DNA of 64,000 nucleotides from Geothermobacter ehrlichii. Lineage in GTDB: Bacteria; Desulfobacterota; Desulfuromonadia; Desulfuromonadales; Geothermobacteraceae. Made by a program: the position numbers and the translations under genes. Within the stretch, counting starts at the first letter, position 1. Every line of letters begins with the position of its first letter. Of the stretch, positions 1 through 11,729 are shown piece by piece. Below the pieces are notes generated by a model. It was not told where the DNA came from. It saw only the letters and a program-made list of their open reading frames with translations, and did not search any database. The DNA lies in NCBI RefSeq assembly GCF_008124615.1, contig NZ_VNIB01000015.1, positions 23,730 through 87,729 on the forward strand. Reading direction: 5' to 3'.

Positions 1-209
1 AGATTCTCCGCTGGCTCAGGGTCTTCTTCCGGCGCTTCTTCAGCCAGCAGTTCAAGCGTTCCTGCCTGCCCGACGGCCCCAAGGTCGGCAGCGTTGTGCT
101 GTCGCCGCGCGGCGACTGGCGGATGCCGTCGGATGCTTCGTCGGCGTTGTGGCTGGCGGAATTGGAGGAGATTGAGAATTTCGGTGGCCTTGCATCCGAA
201 CCTTTTTGA
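1..209 (+). CDS. nadE: NAD+ synthase, C-terminal end (partial)
   Basis: Only the last 68 codons are in the window, read in the frame starting at base 3 and ending at the TGA at 207-209. The tail contains [13 protein letters not shown] followed by [12 protein letters not shown] recognise this as the C-terminal signature of the long glutamine-hydrolysing NAD+ synthases, which amidate nicotinic acid adenine dinucleotide to NAD+ in the cytosol. The N-terminal glutaminase domain and the ATP-binding P-loop lie outside the window, so the glutamine-dependent form is inferred from family knowledge. The next gene, rsmI, starts 93 bases downstream on the same strand. Confidence 0.85.
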   Translation, partial: ILRWLRVFFRRFFSQQFKRSCLPDGPKVGSVVLSPRGDWRMPSDASSALWLAELEEIENFGGLASEPF

Positions 210-302
210 GCAGCCTGGTCTGTCGATAATCTTGGTCGCAGATTGAATAACCGCTATCCAGTAGGGGCGCGATTTGTCGCCCCTGCGAACGGGCTCCACC
301 CC

Positions 303-1127
303 ATGCTCTATCTTGTCGCCACGCCGATCGGCAATCTCGAGGACATGACCTTCCGGGCCGTGCGCATTCTGCGCGAGGTCGATCTCATCGCCTGCGAGGA
401 TACCCGCCACAGCCGCAAGCTGCTGGAGCATTTCGACATCGCCACGCCGCTGACTTCCTTTCACGAGCACAACGAGCGGGACAAGGGGGAGAAGCTGCTG
501 GCCGAGCTGCGTTCGGGCCGGAAGCTGGCCCTGATCAGCGATGCCGGCACGCCGGCGATCAGCGATCCGGGCTACCGCCTGGTGCGGCGCTGCCACGAGC
601 TGGGTATCGTGGTTACCATCGTGCCCGGCGCCCAGGCGGCGGTCAGTGCCCTGGCGGTCAGTGGTCTGCCGACCGACCGGTTTGCCTTCGAGGGCTTTCT
701 GCCGGCGAAGTCCGCCGCCCGCCGGAAGCGGCTGCGGCAGCTGCTTCCGGAAAGCAGGACACTGGTCTTTTACGAGGCGCCGCACCGGTTGGCGGCCAGC
801 CTGCGCGACCTGGCCGAACTCTGTCCGGAGCGGGAACTGGTGGTGGTGCGGGAGCTGACCAAGCTGCACGAGGAGATCTGCCGCGGTTCGGCAGGCGAGC
901 TGGCCGAACGCTGGCGGACGGAAAAGGTACGCGGCGAGGTGGTGCTGCTGGTGGCGCCGGGCGAGGGAGAGCGGCCCGAGATCGATCTGCCGACCGCCTT
1001 GCGGCGGGAACTGGCGGCCGGCCGCCCGATACGCGAGGTCAGTCGGGAGTTGGCTGCGGCCTACGGGATGTCCGGCAGCGAGGTCTACCGGTTGGCCCAG
1101 CGGCTGAAGGATGAAGGCAGCGACTGA
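303..1127 (+). CDS. rsmI: 16S rRNA (cytidine-1402-2'-O)-methyltransferase RsmI
   Basis: This 274-residue SAM-dependent methyltransferase of the tetrapyrrole-methylase fold 2'-O-methylates C1402 in the ribosomal decoding centre, together with the N4-methyltransferase RsmH, whose gene is also in this window. Recognition motifs are LYLVATPIGNLEDMT at the extreme N-terminus, ACEDTRHSRKLL, ALISDAGTPAISDPG and FEGFLP. I chose the ATG at 303 because the conserved family sequence begins there. An in-frame TTG at 243 would add 20 residues that do not match the family. The C-terminus is a short helical tail ending in KDEGSD. The convergent acyP gene ends four bases beyond the stop. Confidence 0.95.
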   Translation: MLYLVATPIGNLEDMTFRAVRILREVDLIACEDTRHSRKLLEHFDIATPLTSFHEHNERDKGEKLLAELRSGRKLALISDAGTPAISDPGYRLVRRCHELGIVVTIVPGAQAAVSALAVSGLPTDRFAFEGFLPAKSAARRKRLRQLLPESRTLVFYEAPHRLAASLRDLAELCPERELVVVRELTKLHEEICRGSAGELAERWRTEKVRGEVVLLVAPGEGERPEIDLPTALRRELAAGRPIREVSRELAAAYGMSGSEVYRLAQRLKDEGSD

Positions 1128-1131
1128 TCAA

Positions 1132-3524
<2,393 letters not shown>

Positions 3525-3545
3525 TTAGATGCTGCCGGAGTTCGC

Positions 3546-4814
3546 ATGACCGAAGACCAGTACTGGCGCCTGGGGGCGCTTGCCATTCTTTTTCTGTTTT
3601 CCGCCTTCTTTTCCGGTTCGGAAACGGCCCTGACCGCCATAGACCGGGTGCGGATCCATTACCTCGTCGAGAAACAGCAGCGCGGAGCCAGGCGGCTGGA
3701 GAAGCTCCTTGCCCAGCCCGACCGGCTGCTCTCGGCCATTCTCATCGGCAACAATCTGGTCAATATCGCCGCCTCGGTCTTCGCCACCACCCTTTTCGTC
3801 GCCTGGTTCGGCGACCAGCGTGGCGAGCTGGCGACCATCCTGATCCTGACGCCGCTGCTGCTTTTGCTGGCCGAGGTCTGTCCCAAAACCTACGCCAAAC
3901 GGAATCCGGAGCGGGTCGCCTTTTGGGTGCTGCAGCCGATCATCGTCGTCATGTGGCTGCTCACTCCGCTGGTTGGCCTGGTGACCTTTGTTTCCGGGCT
4001 GCTGACCCGGCTGGTGCCGCAGGAAGCTGAGCAGCCGGTGATTTCGGGCGACGAGATTCGCGCCATGATCAACGTCGGCGAGAAGGTCGGCGTGGTGGCT
4101 GAAGAGCAGCACCGCATGCTGCACGGCATCTTCGAGCTGGCCGAAATCAGCGTTCGCGACGTCATGATTCCGCGCACCGAGGTGATCGGCATCGAGGCGG
4201 GGGCCAGCTTCGAGGAGGTGTTGCGCATCGTCCAGGAATCGAAGCATTCACGCTTTCCGGTCTACGAGGGGGACCTGGACCACGTCCGCGGCATCATTCA
4301 CTCCAAGGAGATTCTCGACTACGTGCATCGTCCCGAGGATTTCTCCCTGCCCCGGCTGGCGCGGCGTCCCTTCTTCGTTCCCGAGTCGACGCCCATCGAG
4401 GCCCTGCTCCATTCTTTCCGCAAGCGGCGCGTCCACCTGGCCATGGTGGTCGACGAGTACGGCGGTGTGGAGGGAATCGTCACCCTGGAGGACGTGGTCG
4501 AGGAGATCGTTGGCGAGATCCAGGACGAGTACGACGAGGACGAGGTGTTGATCCGGCAGTTGGAGCCGGATCGCTACCTGGTCGACGCCAGCGCCTCCAT
4601 CCGGCTGATCAACCGCCGCTTCGACCTGCGGCTGTCGGAGCGGCACGCCACCACCATGGCCGGATTCGTCCTGCGTATGCTGGGCGAAATCCCCCGGGAG
4701 GGGGATGTCTGCCGGGCCGACGGCGTGGAGCTGGTAGTGCGCAAGATGGACCAGCAGCGCATCGAAGAGCTCGAGATGCGCATCCTCGATGCGTCCGAAC
4801 AGGTTGGCTCCTGA
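3546..4814 (+). CDS. CNNM/CorC-type membrane protein with CBS pair
   Basis: A 422-residue inner-membrane protein. The N-terminal third is a DUF21/CNNM transmembrane domain: hydrophobic helices around residues 8-25, 65-85, 95-120 and 130-160, with FFSGSETALTAIDRVR at the start. It is followed by a CBS-domain pair (VRDVMIPRTEV; VDEYGGVEGIVTLEDVVEEI) and a C-terminal CorC/HlyC domain. Family members are implicated in Mg2+/Co2+ transport or efflux; older annotations call them hemolysin-like. The specific ion cannot be told from sequence. The gene is monocistronic, and the 262-base gap after it carries the promoter of the dcw operon. Confidence 0.9.
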   Translation: MTEDQYWRLGALAILFLFSAFFSGSETALTAIDRVRIHYLVEKQQRGARRLEKLLAQPDRLLSAILIGNNLVNIAASVFATTLFVAWFGDQRGELATILILTPLLLLLAEVCPKTYAKRNPERVAFWVLQPIIVVMWLLTPLVGLVTFVSGLLTRLVPQEAEQPVISGDEIRAMINVGEKVGVVAEEQHRMLHGIFELAEISVRDVMIPRTEVIGIEAGASFEEVLRIVQESKHSRFPVYEGDLDHVRGIIHSKEILDYVHRPEDFSLPRLARRPFFVPESTPIEALLHSFRKRRVHLAMVVDEYGGVEGIVTLEDVVEEIVGEIQDEYDEDEVLIRQLEPDRYLVDASASIRLINRRFDLRLSERHATTMAGFVLRMLGEIPREGDVCRADGVELVVRKMDQQRIEELEMRILDASEQVGS

Positions 4815-5003
4815 GTTTTTCGCTTCTTTGTGCTTCCTGTCGGCGGACTGGTATGGTGGAAATGGCCCCAAGGCAGCGGTCCCACTTCTCTTTCCACTTC
4901 TGGACATGAATTCGACATACGACTTCCTCGTTTTCGGGTCGTTCCCACTGGAATGACACCCACCGTCGAATCGTCTAAACCCTTAAAAAATTGTCAAATT
5001 CCC

Positions 5004-5032
5004 TTGACACCCTGGTTGACGGCCAGTATATT
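5004..5032 (+). promoter_or_regulatory. Sigma-70 promoter of the dcw operon
   Basis: A perfect -35 hexamer TTGACA at 5004-5009 is separated by exactly 17 bases from TATATT at 5027-5032, one mismatch from the consensus -10. Transcription should start near 5039, about 38 bases before the mraZ ATG. This is the only clear promoter in the 262-base gap upstream of mraZ; I see nothing else recognisable in 4815-5000. Confidence 0.8.
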
Positions 5033-5041
5033 TCGACCAAG

Positions 5042-5077
5042 GTGGGAAAAAGTGCCAGAAAAGGCCAGAAGGTGTCA
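5042..5077 (+). promoter_or_regulatory. Possible MraZ operator (10-bp-spaced repeats)
   Basis: Four degenerate GTGGG-like pentamers recur at exact 10-base intervals in the leader: GTGGG at 5042, GTGCC at 5052, AGGCC at 5062 and GTGTC at 5072. The last one runs into the start codon. MraZ is known to bind TGGG-type repeats with this spacing between its own promoter and start codon. Only the first repeat is canonical here, so the assignment is inference from period and position. Confidence 0.5.
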
Positions 5078-5532
5078 TGGTCAATTTCACGGGGAAATAT
5101 TTCAACAGCATCGACGCCAAGGGGCGGGCGATTATCCCGGCCAGATTCCGGGAGGAACTGGCCCGCGCCTACGACGACGATCGGCTGGTGGTGACCGAAG
5201 GGGATGGCGGCCTCGACTGCTATCCCGTTCCCCAGTGGAAGGAGATAGTCGCGCGGATCGATGCGCTGGAGCCGGGGCAGTTCAAGGACGACCTCTACAT
5301 GACCACGGTTTCGCCGGCGATCGAATGCAGTTTCGACAGGCAGGGGCGGATTCAGCTGACACCGGCCCTGCGTGAACATGCGGGTCTGGTGGGGGAGACG
5401 CGGGAATTCGTGGCGATCGGGGTCAGTAACAAGATTCGCATCATGACCCGGCAGCAGCATGCCGACCAGCGTGCCCAGGCGCAGGAGCGGCTGCGCCAGA
5501 ATCCCCAGGCCCGGTACAACCTCGGTCTTTGA
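5077..5532 (+). CDS. mraZ: Transcriptional regulator MraZ
   Basis: A 151-residue DNA-binding protein, first gene of the dcw cluster, with two SpoVT-AbrB-type half domains: FNSIDAKGRAIIPARFREEL near the N-terminus and CSFDRQGRIQLTPALREHAG in the middle. MraZ forms a ring and represses its own operon in the bacteria where it has been studied. The start is the ATG at 5077, preceded by AGAAGG as a modest ribosome-binding site, and the possible operator overlaps that site. rsmH follows after six bases. Length and both family repeats are normal. Confidence 0.95.
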   Translation: MVNFTGKYFNSIDAKGRAIIPARFREELARAYDDDRLVVTEGDGGLDCYPVPQWKEIVARIDALEPGQFKDDLYMTTVSPAIECSFDRQGRIQLTPALREHAGLVGETREFVAIGVSNKIRIMTRQQHADQRAQAQERLRQNPQARYNLGL

Positions 5533-5538
5533 TTCCTG

Positions 5539-6483
5539 ATGACGGCGGACTTTACGCACCGGCCGGTGATGCCGCAGGAGGTTCTCGAACTGCTGGCGCC
5601 GCGGCCCGGCGGCACCTATCTCGACGGTACCGTCGGCGGCGGCGGTCATGCCCGGCTGATTCTCGAGGCAAGTTGCCCCGACGGGCGCTTGGTCGGTCTC
5701 GATCGCGACGCCGAGGCGCTGGCGGCGGCACATCGTACCCTCGCCCCCTTCGGCGGGCGGGTCTCGCTGGTTCGCTCGGCCTTCGCCGATTTCGAGACGG
5801 TGCTCGACCGGCTCGGGATCGATCGGCTCGACGGCATGCTGCTCGACCTCGGGGTGTCGTCCCACCAGCTCGACAGCGCCGAGCGCGGCTTCTCCTTTCG
5901 CCGTGACGGCCCGCTCGACATGCGGATGAACCGCGACGAGGGGGAGACGGCGGCCGAGGTGCTGGCCAGCCGCAGTGCCGACGAGCTGGCCCGGATCTTC
6001 CGCGAGTACGGCGAAGAGCGCTACGCCCGCCGGATCGCCAGGCGGATCGTCGCCGAGCGACAGGTCGCCGAACTGCGGACGACGCGCCAGCTGGCCGAGC
6101 TGGTGGCGCAGGTGGTGCCCCCCTCGCGGGACAGCCGGCGCATTCACCCGGCTACCCGGGTCTTCCAGGCGTTGCGCATCGCCGTCAACGGCGAGCTCGA
6201 GCAGGTGGAGCAGGGGGTGCGGCGCGGCATCGGGCGGCTGCGGCCCGGCGGCCGCCTGGTGGTCATCAGTTTTCATTCCCTGGAAGACCGGCTGGTCAAG
6301 CGGATCTTCCGGGATGCGGCCCGCGGCTGCATCTGTCCGCCGCGGCTCCCGGTCTGCCAGTGCGGCCGGGTACCTGAAGTGAGGTTGCTGACCCGCAGGG
6401 CGCTGCGGCCCTCGGCGACCGAAATTGAAGCGAACGTACGCTCCCGCAGCGCGGTGCTGCGGGCTGTCGAACGGCAGGGATGA
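5539..6483 (+). CDS. rsmH: 16S rRNA (cytosine-1402-N4)-methyltransferase RsmH
   Basis: A 314-residue SAM-dependent methyltransferase (formerly MraW) that N4-methylates C1402 of 16S rRNA, the same nucleotide targeted by RsmI at the start of this window. Motifs: [13 protein letters not shown] at the N-terminus, the SAM-binding [59 protein letters not shown] and [13 protein letters not shown]. All are classical for the family. It sits between mraZ and ftsL, as in most dcw clusters. Confidence 0.97.
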   Translation: MTADFTHRPVMPQEVLELLAPRPGGTYLDGTVGGGGHARLILEASCPDGRLVGLDRDAEALAAAHRTLAPFGGRVSLVRSAFADFETVLDRLGIDRLDGMLLDLGVSSHQLDSAERGFSFRRDGPLDMRMNRDEGETAAEVLASRSADELARIFREYGEERYARRIARRIVAERQVAELRTTRQLAELVAQVVPPSRDSRRIHPATRVFQALRIAVNGELEQVEQGVRRGIGRLRPGGRLVVISFHSLEDRLVKRIFRDAARGCICPPRLPVCQCGRVPEVRLLTRRALRPSATEIEANVRSRSAVLRAVERQG

Positions 6484-6502
6484 CGCTGCCGTGGAGGGAT
6501 GC

Positions 6503-6820
6503 ATGGCTGATCAGCTGACTCGGTCCATACCCAAGGTAAATGGATTCAGCCTGCAGCGGCCCAGCCTGTTGCCGCTCTTCCTCTTTCTCGGGCTGGTCCT
6601 GGTTGTTGCGCTCTTCTTCGTCTGGACCCGCCTGCAGGTGGTCAATCTCGAATACGACATCTCCCGGCTCGAGGGGCAGTTGCGGCATCTGCGGCAGCAG
6701 TCCCGCCAGCTGAAGCTGGAGGCGGCGAGCCTGAGCCGGCCGGATCGCATCGAGGCTCTGGCCCGGAAGGAGTTGAAGCTCGGGTTCCCCGGGCCGCAGC
6801 AGATCATTCCGGTTCGCTGA
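6503..6820 (+). CDS. ftsL: Cell division protein FtsL
   Basis: A 105-residue bitopic membrane protein of the divisome (FtsQ-FtsL-FtsB complex in model bacteria). A short cytoplasmic N-terminus is followed by one transmembrane helix (LPLFLFLGLVLVVALFFVW, about residues 22-40) and a periplasmic heptad-like coiled coil (LEYDISRLEGQLRHLRQQ), ending in a short conserved tail with KELKLGFPGP. The ATG at 6503 was chosen over an in-frame upstream start that would lie inside rsmH. The stop overlaps the ftsI start by one base (TGATG). FtsL diverges strongly in sequence; position, size and topology carry the call. Confidence 0.85.
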   Translation: MADQLTRSIPKVNGFSLQRPSLLPLFLFLGLVLVVALFFVWTRLQVVNLEYDISRLEGQLRHLRQQSRQLKLEAASLSRPDRIEALARKELKLGFPGPQQIIPVR

Positions 6821-8799
6821 TGAAACGGCCGGGTGACGGGAACCACTGGCGCATCCGGGGATTCGGGCTGCTGTTCGTGCTGGCTTTTGTCGCGGTGGCG
6901 TCCCGGGCCTGGTACCTGCAGATTCACTGTCGTGACCAGTGGCTGAAGAGGGCCGAGAACCAGCATCAGAAGGTCATTCCCCTGACGCCGCAGCGGGGAG
7001 CGATCTACGACCGCAACGGAGAGGAGCTGGCGCTGAGCATCGAGGTCGATTCCATCTACGTCAATCCCTACCAGGTCAAGGACGTTGCGGCGACCGCCCG
7101 GCGGCTTGCCCCGCTGGTCGGGATGCGGGAAAAGGCGGTGTGGGCCAAGCTGGGTAGCAAAAGACGCTTCGTCTGGCTCAAGCGCCAGGTGTCGCCGGTC
7201 GAGAGCCGTCGGGTGCGCAGCCTGAAGCTGCCAGGCATCCATTTCATCAAGGAGCACAAGCGCTACTATCCGAACGGCTCGCTCGGGGCACAGGTGATCG
7301 GTTTCACCGGCCTTGACCCGCACGGGCTCGAGGGGCTGGAGCTGGCCTACGACAGCGTGGTGCTCGGCGAGGGCGGCTACCTGATCACCGAGCGGGACAA
7401 CCTCGGACGCGGCATCGCCGGTGACGAGGGGGCGGTCAACGGCGCCAGCAACGGCGGCTCCCTCTACCTGACGCTGGACAAGAACATTCAGTATATCGCC
7501 GAGAAGGAACTGGCGGCGGCGGTCAAGGCCCTGCAGGCCAGGGCGGGCACGGTGGTGGTGCTCGACCCGCAGACGGGAGCGGTGCTGGCGATGGCCAGCC
7601 AGCCCGATTTCAATCCCAACGCCTTCAACCGCTACGGTCCGCAGAACTATCGCAATCGGGCCGTCGCTGACGCCTTCGAGCCCGGTTCGACCCTCAAGAC
7701 CTTCCTGCTGGCGGCGGCTCTCGACAAGGGGGTGGTCGGGCCGAAGGACCGGGTCTACTGCGAGAAGGGGAGCTACCGGGTCGGCGGCAAGGAGATTCAC
7801 GACCATCATCCCTACGGCTGGCTGACGGTCGGCGAGGTGCTCAAATACAGCTCCAACATCGGCGCGGCCAAGATCGGCAAGGCCCTGGAGCGGAAGCGTT
7901 TCTACCGGGCCCTGCGCGATTTCGGATTCGGCAGCCGCACCGGCATCGGCCTGCCGGGCGAAGCCGAGGGCAAGTTGCGGCCGCCGGAGGACTGGTTCGA
8001 GGTCGACCTGGCCGCCATCTCCTTCGGCCAGGGGATGACGGCGACGCCGCTGCAGATCGCCACCGCCATGGCGGCCATCGCCAACGGTGGCTATCTGATG
8101 CGGCCCTACATCGTCGAGCGGGTGGTGGACGGCTATGGCCAGACCGTCGAGTCGCACGGCCCCAGCATCGTCCGCCGGGTCATTTCGGAACGGACCGCCG
8201 ACACCGTCCGCCGGATGCTCGAAATGGCGGTGGAAAAGGGCGGCACGGGCACGCTGGCGGCGGTGCCCGGGTTCAAGGTCGCCGGCAAGACGGGGACGGC
8301 GCAGAAGGTCGATCCGGTGGCGGGCGGCTACGCCGTCGACCGCTATGTGGCGAGTTTCGTCGGCTTTGTTCCGGCAGAAGAGCCGAAGCTGGTCATACTG
8401 GTTCTGATCGACGAGCCGAAAGGCAAGTCGTACGGCGGCCTGGTGGCGGCGCCGGTCTTTTCGCGCATTGCCAGCCAGGCCCTGGCGCAGCTGAAGGTTG
8501 CGCCGAAACGGCCGGTACGGGACCGGAGGCTGCGACCGTTGCCGCAACTGGCGCGCAACCGGATGCCGGCGCTACCGGTCGCATCGGTGGCCGGCGGTAG
8601 CGACGGCGCGCCGCTGATGCCCGACTTCACCGGCATGAGTTACCGGCAGGTGCTGCAGACCATGGAGCGGACGGGGCTGAATGTCAGCCTGCGCGGGTCC
8701 GGACGGGTGGTGGAACAGTTTCCGCTGCCCGGTCGTGCCGTTCCCCTCGGCAGCGAGACCTGGGTCAGGCTCTCGCAGCCCTTCGGCCAGAATCTCTGA
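6820..8799 (+). CDS. ftsI: Division transpeptidase FtsI (PBP3) with PASTA domain
   Basis: A 659-residue class B penicillin-binding protein that cross-links septal peptidoglycan. It has an N-terminal membrane anchor (FGLLFVLAFVAVASRAWYL), a dimerisation/pedestal domain (PQRGAIYDRNGEELA), then the transpeptidase domain with the active-site serine near residue 290 in EPGSTLKTF, the SXN motif YSSNIG, and the KTG triad AGKTGTAQK near residue 490. A single C-terminal PASTA domain (MPDFTGMSYRQVLQTMERTG to the end) is present. PASTA domains are absent from E. coli FtsI but usual in this lineage. It overlaps ftsL by one base. Confidence 0.96.
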   Translation: MKRPGDGNHWRIRGFGLLFVLAFVAVASRAWYLQIHCRDQWLKRAENQHQKVIPLTPQRGAIYDRNGEELALSIEVDSIYVNPYQVKDVAATARRLAPLVGMREKAVWAKLGSKRRFVWLKRQVSPVESRRVRSLKLPGIHFIKEHKRYYPNGSLGAQVIGFTGLDPHGLEGLELAYDSVVLGEGGYLITERDNLGRGIAGDEGAVNGASNGGSLYLTLDKNIQYIAEKELAAAVKALQARAGTVVVLDPQTGAVLAMASQPDFNPNAFNRYGPQNYRNRAVADAFEPGSTLKTFLLAAALDKGVVGPKDRVYCEKGSYRVGGKEIHDHHPYGWLTVGEVLKYSSNIGAAKIGKALERKRFYRALRDFGFGSRTGIGLPGEAEGKLRPPEDWFEVDLAAISFGQGMTATPLQIATAMAAIANGGYLMRPYIVERVVDGYGQTVESHGPSIVRRVISERTADTVRRMLEMAVEKGGTGTLAAVPGFKVAGKTGTAQKVDPVAGGYAVDRYVASFVGFVPAEEPKLVILVLIDEPKGKSYGGLVAAPVFSRIASQALAQLKVAPKRPVRDRRLRPLPQLARNRMPALPVASVAGGSDGAPLMPDFTGMSYRQVLQTMERTGLNVSLRGSGRVVEQFPLPGRAVPLGSETWVRLSQPFGQNL

Positions 8800-8829
8800 C
8801 CGCGAAGGACGCAAGAAAGGATCGTCCTG

Positions 8830-10332
8830 GTGAAACTGAGCGAACTGACAGCCGGCATCGAAGGCCTTCGCATCGACGGCAATCCGGAGGTGGAGGTTGG
8901 CGGCATCTGCTATGACTCGCGGCGGGTGAAGCCGGGCGACCTGTTCTGCGCCCTGCGCGGCGCGGTGACCGACGGCCACCGGTTCATTGACCAGGCGGTC
9001 GAGGCCGGCGCCGGCGCGGTGCTGCGCGAAGACGGTGAGCCGACTGCCGGCGTCACCACCCTGCAAACGGAGAATGGGCGGGCTGTCATGGCGGCTCTGG
9101 CGGCGCGCTTCTACGGTCATCCAACCGCCGGCATGAAGGTGGTCGGCATCACCGGCACCAACGGCAAGACGACCGTCAGTTACCTGTTGGAAAGCCTACT
9201 GAACGAGGCGGATGAGCACGTTGCCGTCATCGGCACCGTCGCCTATCGTTTCGGGTCGCGCCTGCTGCCGGCGCCGAACACCACGCCGGAGGCGGTCGAC
9301 CTGCAGCGGCTGGCGGCCGAATTCAGGGAGCAGGGCTGTACCGCCCTGGTGATGGAAGTCTCGTCGCACGCCCTGGCCCAGCAGCGGGTGGTCGGGGTGG
9401 CGTTTGACGTCGGGGTCTTCACCAACCTGACCCCCGAGCATCTTGACTATCACCGCGAGATGGAGAGCTATTTCGCCGCCAAGAGGTTGCTCTTCGCTCC
9501 CGAAGGCGGGGCGGCCAGGGCGGTGATCAACATCGACGACCCCTGGGGAGTGCGGCTGGCGAAAGAACGCCCGGACGCCGTCACCTGCGGTTTTGACGCC
9601 GCCGCCAGGGTGCGGATCGTCGACGCCGAGCTCGGCATGGAGGGGATCCGGGCGAAACTGGCGACGCCGGCCGGCGAGCTGAGCATTCGCTCGCCGCTGC
9701 TGGGCCGTTTCAATCTGGCCAATCTGGTCTGCGCCGCCGGCGTGGGGGTCGCCCTGGGCATGGATACAGAGCGGATCGAACGCGGGCTGGCGGCGCTGCA
9801 GCGGGTTCCGGGGCGGCTGGAATCGGTCGAAAACCGGCTCGGAGCGCGGATCCTGGTCGATTACGCCCACACCGGCGATGCCCTCGAGAAGGCCCTGGAG
9901 ACCCTGCGCGACCTGCGGCCGCGGCGGCTGCTGACCGTCTTCGGCTGTGGCGGTGACCGGGATCGGGGCAAGCGGCCGCAGATGGGTGAGGTCGCCGCCC
10001 GGCTCTCCGACCTGGTGATCGTCACCTCCGACAATCCGCGCAGCGAGGATCCGCAGCGGATCATCGCCGACATCCTGCCGGGTCTCGAGCGGACGGAGGC
10101 GAAGCGGCTGGCGACGGCAGAACTGCCGGAGGCCGGCACCACCGGCTACCTGGTGATTGCCGACCGGCGGCGGGCGATCGAGACGGCGGTGGCGCTGACC
10201 GGCCGTGGCGACATTCTGCTGGTGGCCGGCAAGGGACATGAGGATTACCAGATCATCGGTGCCCGGAAGATCCACTTCGACGACCGCGAGGAGATCCGGC
10301 GGGCGCTGGATGGAAGGACAACCAAGGAATGA
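8830..10332 (+). CDS. murE: UDP-MurNAc-tripeptide synthetase MurE (meso-DAP type)
   Basis: A 500-residue Mur ligase adding the third amino acid to the peptidoglycan stem peptide, with ATP hydrolysis. The Walker-type loop is GITGTNGKTTVSYLLES and the central motif VMEVSSHALAQQRV. The C-terminal DNPRSEDP motif is the signature of enzymes using meso-diaminopimelate rather than lysine, implying a DAP-type wall. The predicted start is GTG at 8830, preceded by AAGGATCG; the nearest family match (KLSEL) begins directly there. It overlaps murF by four bases. Confidence 0.96.
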   Translation: MKLSELTAGIEGLRIDGNPEVEVGGICYDSRRVKPGDLFCALRGAVTDGHRFIDQAVEAGAGAVLREDGEPTAGVTTLQTENGRAVMAALAARFYGHPTAGMKVVGITGTNGKTTVSYLLESLLNEADEHVAVIGTVAYRFGSRLLPAPNTTPEAVDLQRLAAEFREQGCTALVMEVSSHALAQQRVVGVAFDVGVFTNLTPEHLDYHREMESYFAAKRLLFAPEGGAARAVINIDDPWGVRLAKERPDAVTCGFDAAARVRIVDAELGMEGIRAKLATPAGELSIRSPLLGRFNLANLVCAAGVGVALGMDTERIERGLAALQRVPGRLESVENRLGARILVDYAHTGDALEKALETLRDLRPRRLLTVFGCGGDRDRGKRPQMGEVAARLSDLVIVTSDNPRSEDPQRIIADILPGLERTEAKRLATAELPEAGTTGYLVIADRRRAIETAVALTGRGDILLVAGKGHEDYQIIGARKIHFDDREEIRRALDGRTTKE

Positions 10333-11729
10333 AACTTTCGGTACGCAAAATAGCGGAAATCACGGGCGGCCGTCTGTCGCCGGCCGGTGCCGAGGTGGTG
10401 GTGAGCGGCATCTCCACCGACAGTCGCACCATCCGGCCGGGTGAGCTGTTCGTTCCTTTGCGCGGACCGAAGTACGACGGCCACGATTTTCTGCTGCGTG
10501 CCCTGCAGAACGGGGCCGCCGCCTGCCTGAGCGAGGAAGTGATCGCCGGGCTGAAGGTGCCGGTGATCCAGGTGGAGGACAGTCTGCGGGCTCTCGGCGA
10601 TCTCGCCGCCGCCCACCGTCGCGGCTACCGGGGGCCGCTGGTGGCGGTGACCGGCAGCAGTGGCAAGACGACCACCAAGGAGATGCTCGCCGCCATTCTG
10701 GAGCGGACGGCGCCGGGGCTGAAGTCAGCGGGCAATTTCAACAACCTGGTCGGTGTTCCGCTCACCCTGTTCGGTCTGCGGCCGGAAAGTCATCGCTGGA
10801 CGGTGATCGAGATGGGCATGAGCGCTCGGGGCGAAATCGCCCGCCTGGCGGAGATCGCCGCGCCCACCCTGGGGCTGATCACCAATATCGGTCCGGCCCA
10901 TCTCGAAACCCTGCATGGCCTCGACGGCGTGGCACGCGCCAAGGGCGAGCTGTTCGCCGCCCTGAAGCCCGGCGCTGTCGCCGTGGTCAATGCCGACGAT
11001 CCCCGGGTGCTCGCCCTGCCGGTGGCCAACGGTGTGCGGCGGATTCTCTACGGCCTGTCCGGCGACGCCGAGGTCAGGGCCGAGGATGTCGAGGCCCGCG
11101 GCCGCCAGGTCCGGTTCCGTCTCCACATCGGCGGGCAATCGGCCGAAGTGGTGCTGCCGGTGGCCGGCCGGTTCAATGTCAGCAACGCCCTGGCCGCGGT
11201 GGCCGCAGCCAGGGCGCTCGATGTTCCCCTCGACGTCATCGTCGCCGGCCTGTGTGGCTTCAGTCCCCTGCAGGGACGCATGCAGCTGCATACCCTGGCT
11301 TCCGGCGCCCTGCTGCTGAAGGACGACTACAACGCCAATCCGCTGTCGATGGGAGCGGCCCTCGAGGCGCTCGACCAGCTCGAGGGCGGCGGCCGTCGCA
11401 TCGCCGTTCTCGGCGACATGCTTGAGCTCGGCGACGAGAGCCGCCGGCTGCACCGCGAGGTCGGTGCCCGGGCGGCCCGCCATTGCGACCTGCTGCTGCT
11501 GCTCGGCGACATGGCCGAGGCGATGGCCGACGGCGCCCGTGCCGCCGGCCTGTCAGCCCGCCGCATCCGGATCGCCGCCGACCATGACGAGGCCGCCGGC
11601 TGCCTGGCGCGGGTGCTGCGCAAGGGCGACCGGGTTCTGGTCAAGGGATCGCGCGGCATGCGCATGGAACGCATCGCCGACCGGCTGTTGTCCACCGACG
11701 ACGGCAAGGCCGGGAAAGGGGGCGCCTGA
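10329..11729 (+). CDS. murF: UDP-MurNAc-tripeptide:D-Ala-D-Ala ligase MurF
   Basis: A 466-residue Mur ligase that attaches D-alanyl-D-alanine (made by Ddl, encoded downstream) to the UDP-MurNAc tripeptide. Motifs: [20 protein letters not shown] in the N-terminal domain, the nucleotide loop [29 protein letters not shown] and [15 protein letters not shown] in the C-terminal domain, and LGDMLELG. The start codon overlaps the murE stop (ATGA), and its own stop overlaps the mraY start by one base, so translational coupling is expected. Confidence 0.96.
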   Translation: MKLSVRKIAEITGGRLSPAGAEVVVSGISTDSRTIRPGELFVPLRGPKYDGHDFLLRALQNGAAACLSEEVIAGLKVPVIQVEDSLRALGDLAAAHRRGYRGPLVAVTGSSGKTTTKEMLAAILERTAPGLKSAGNFNNLVGVPLTLFGLRPESHRWTVIEMGMSARGEIARLAEIAAPTLGLITNIGPAHLETLHGLDGVARAKGELFAALKPGAVAVVNADDPRVLALPVANGVRRILYGLSGDAEVRAEDVEARGRQVRFRLHIGGQSAEVVLPVAGRFNVSNALAAVAAARALDVPLDVIVAGLCGFSPLQGRMQLHTLASGALLLKDDYNANPLSMGAALEALDQLEGGGRRIAVLGDMLELGDESRRLHREVGARAARHCDLLLLLGDMAEAMADGARAAGLSARRIRIAADHDEAAGCLARVLRKGDRVLVKGSRGMRMERIADRLLSTDDGKAGKGGA

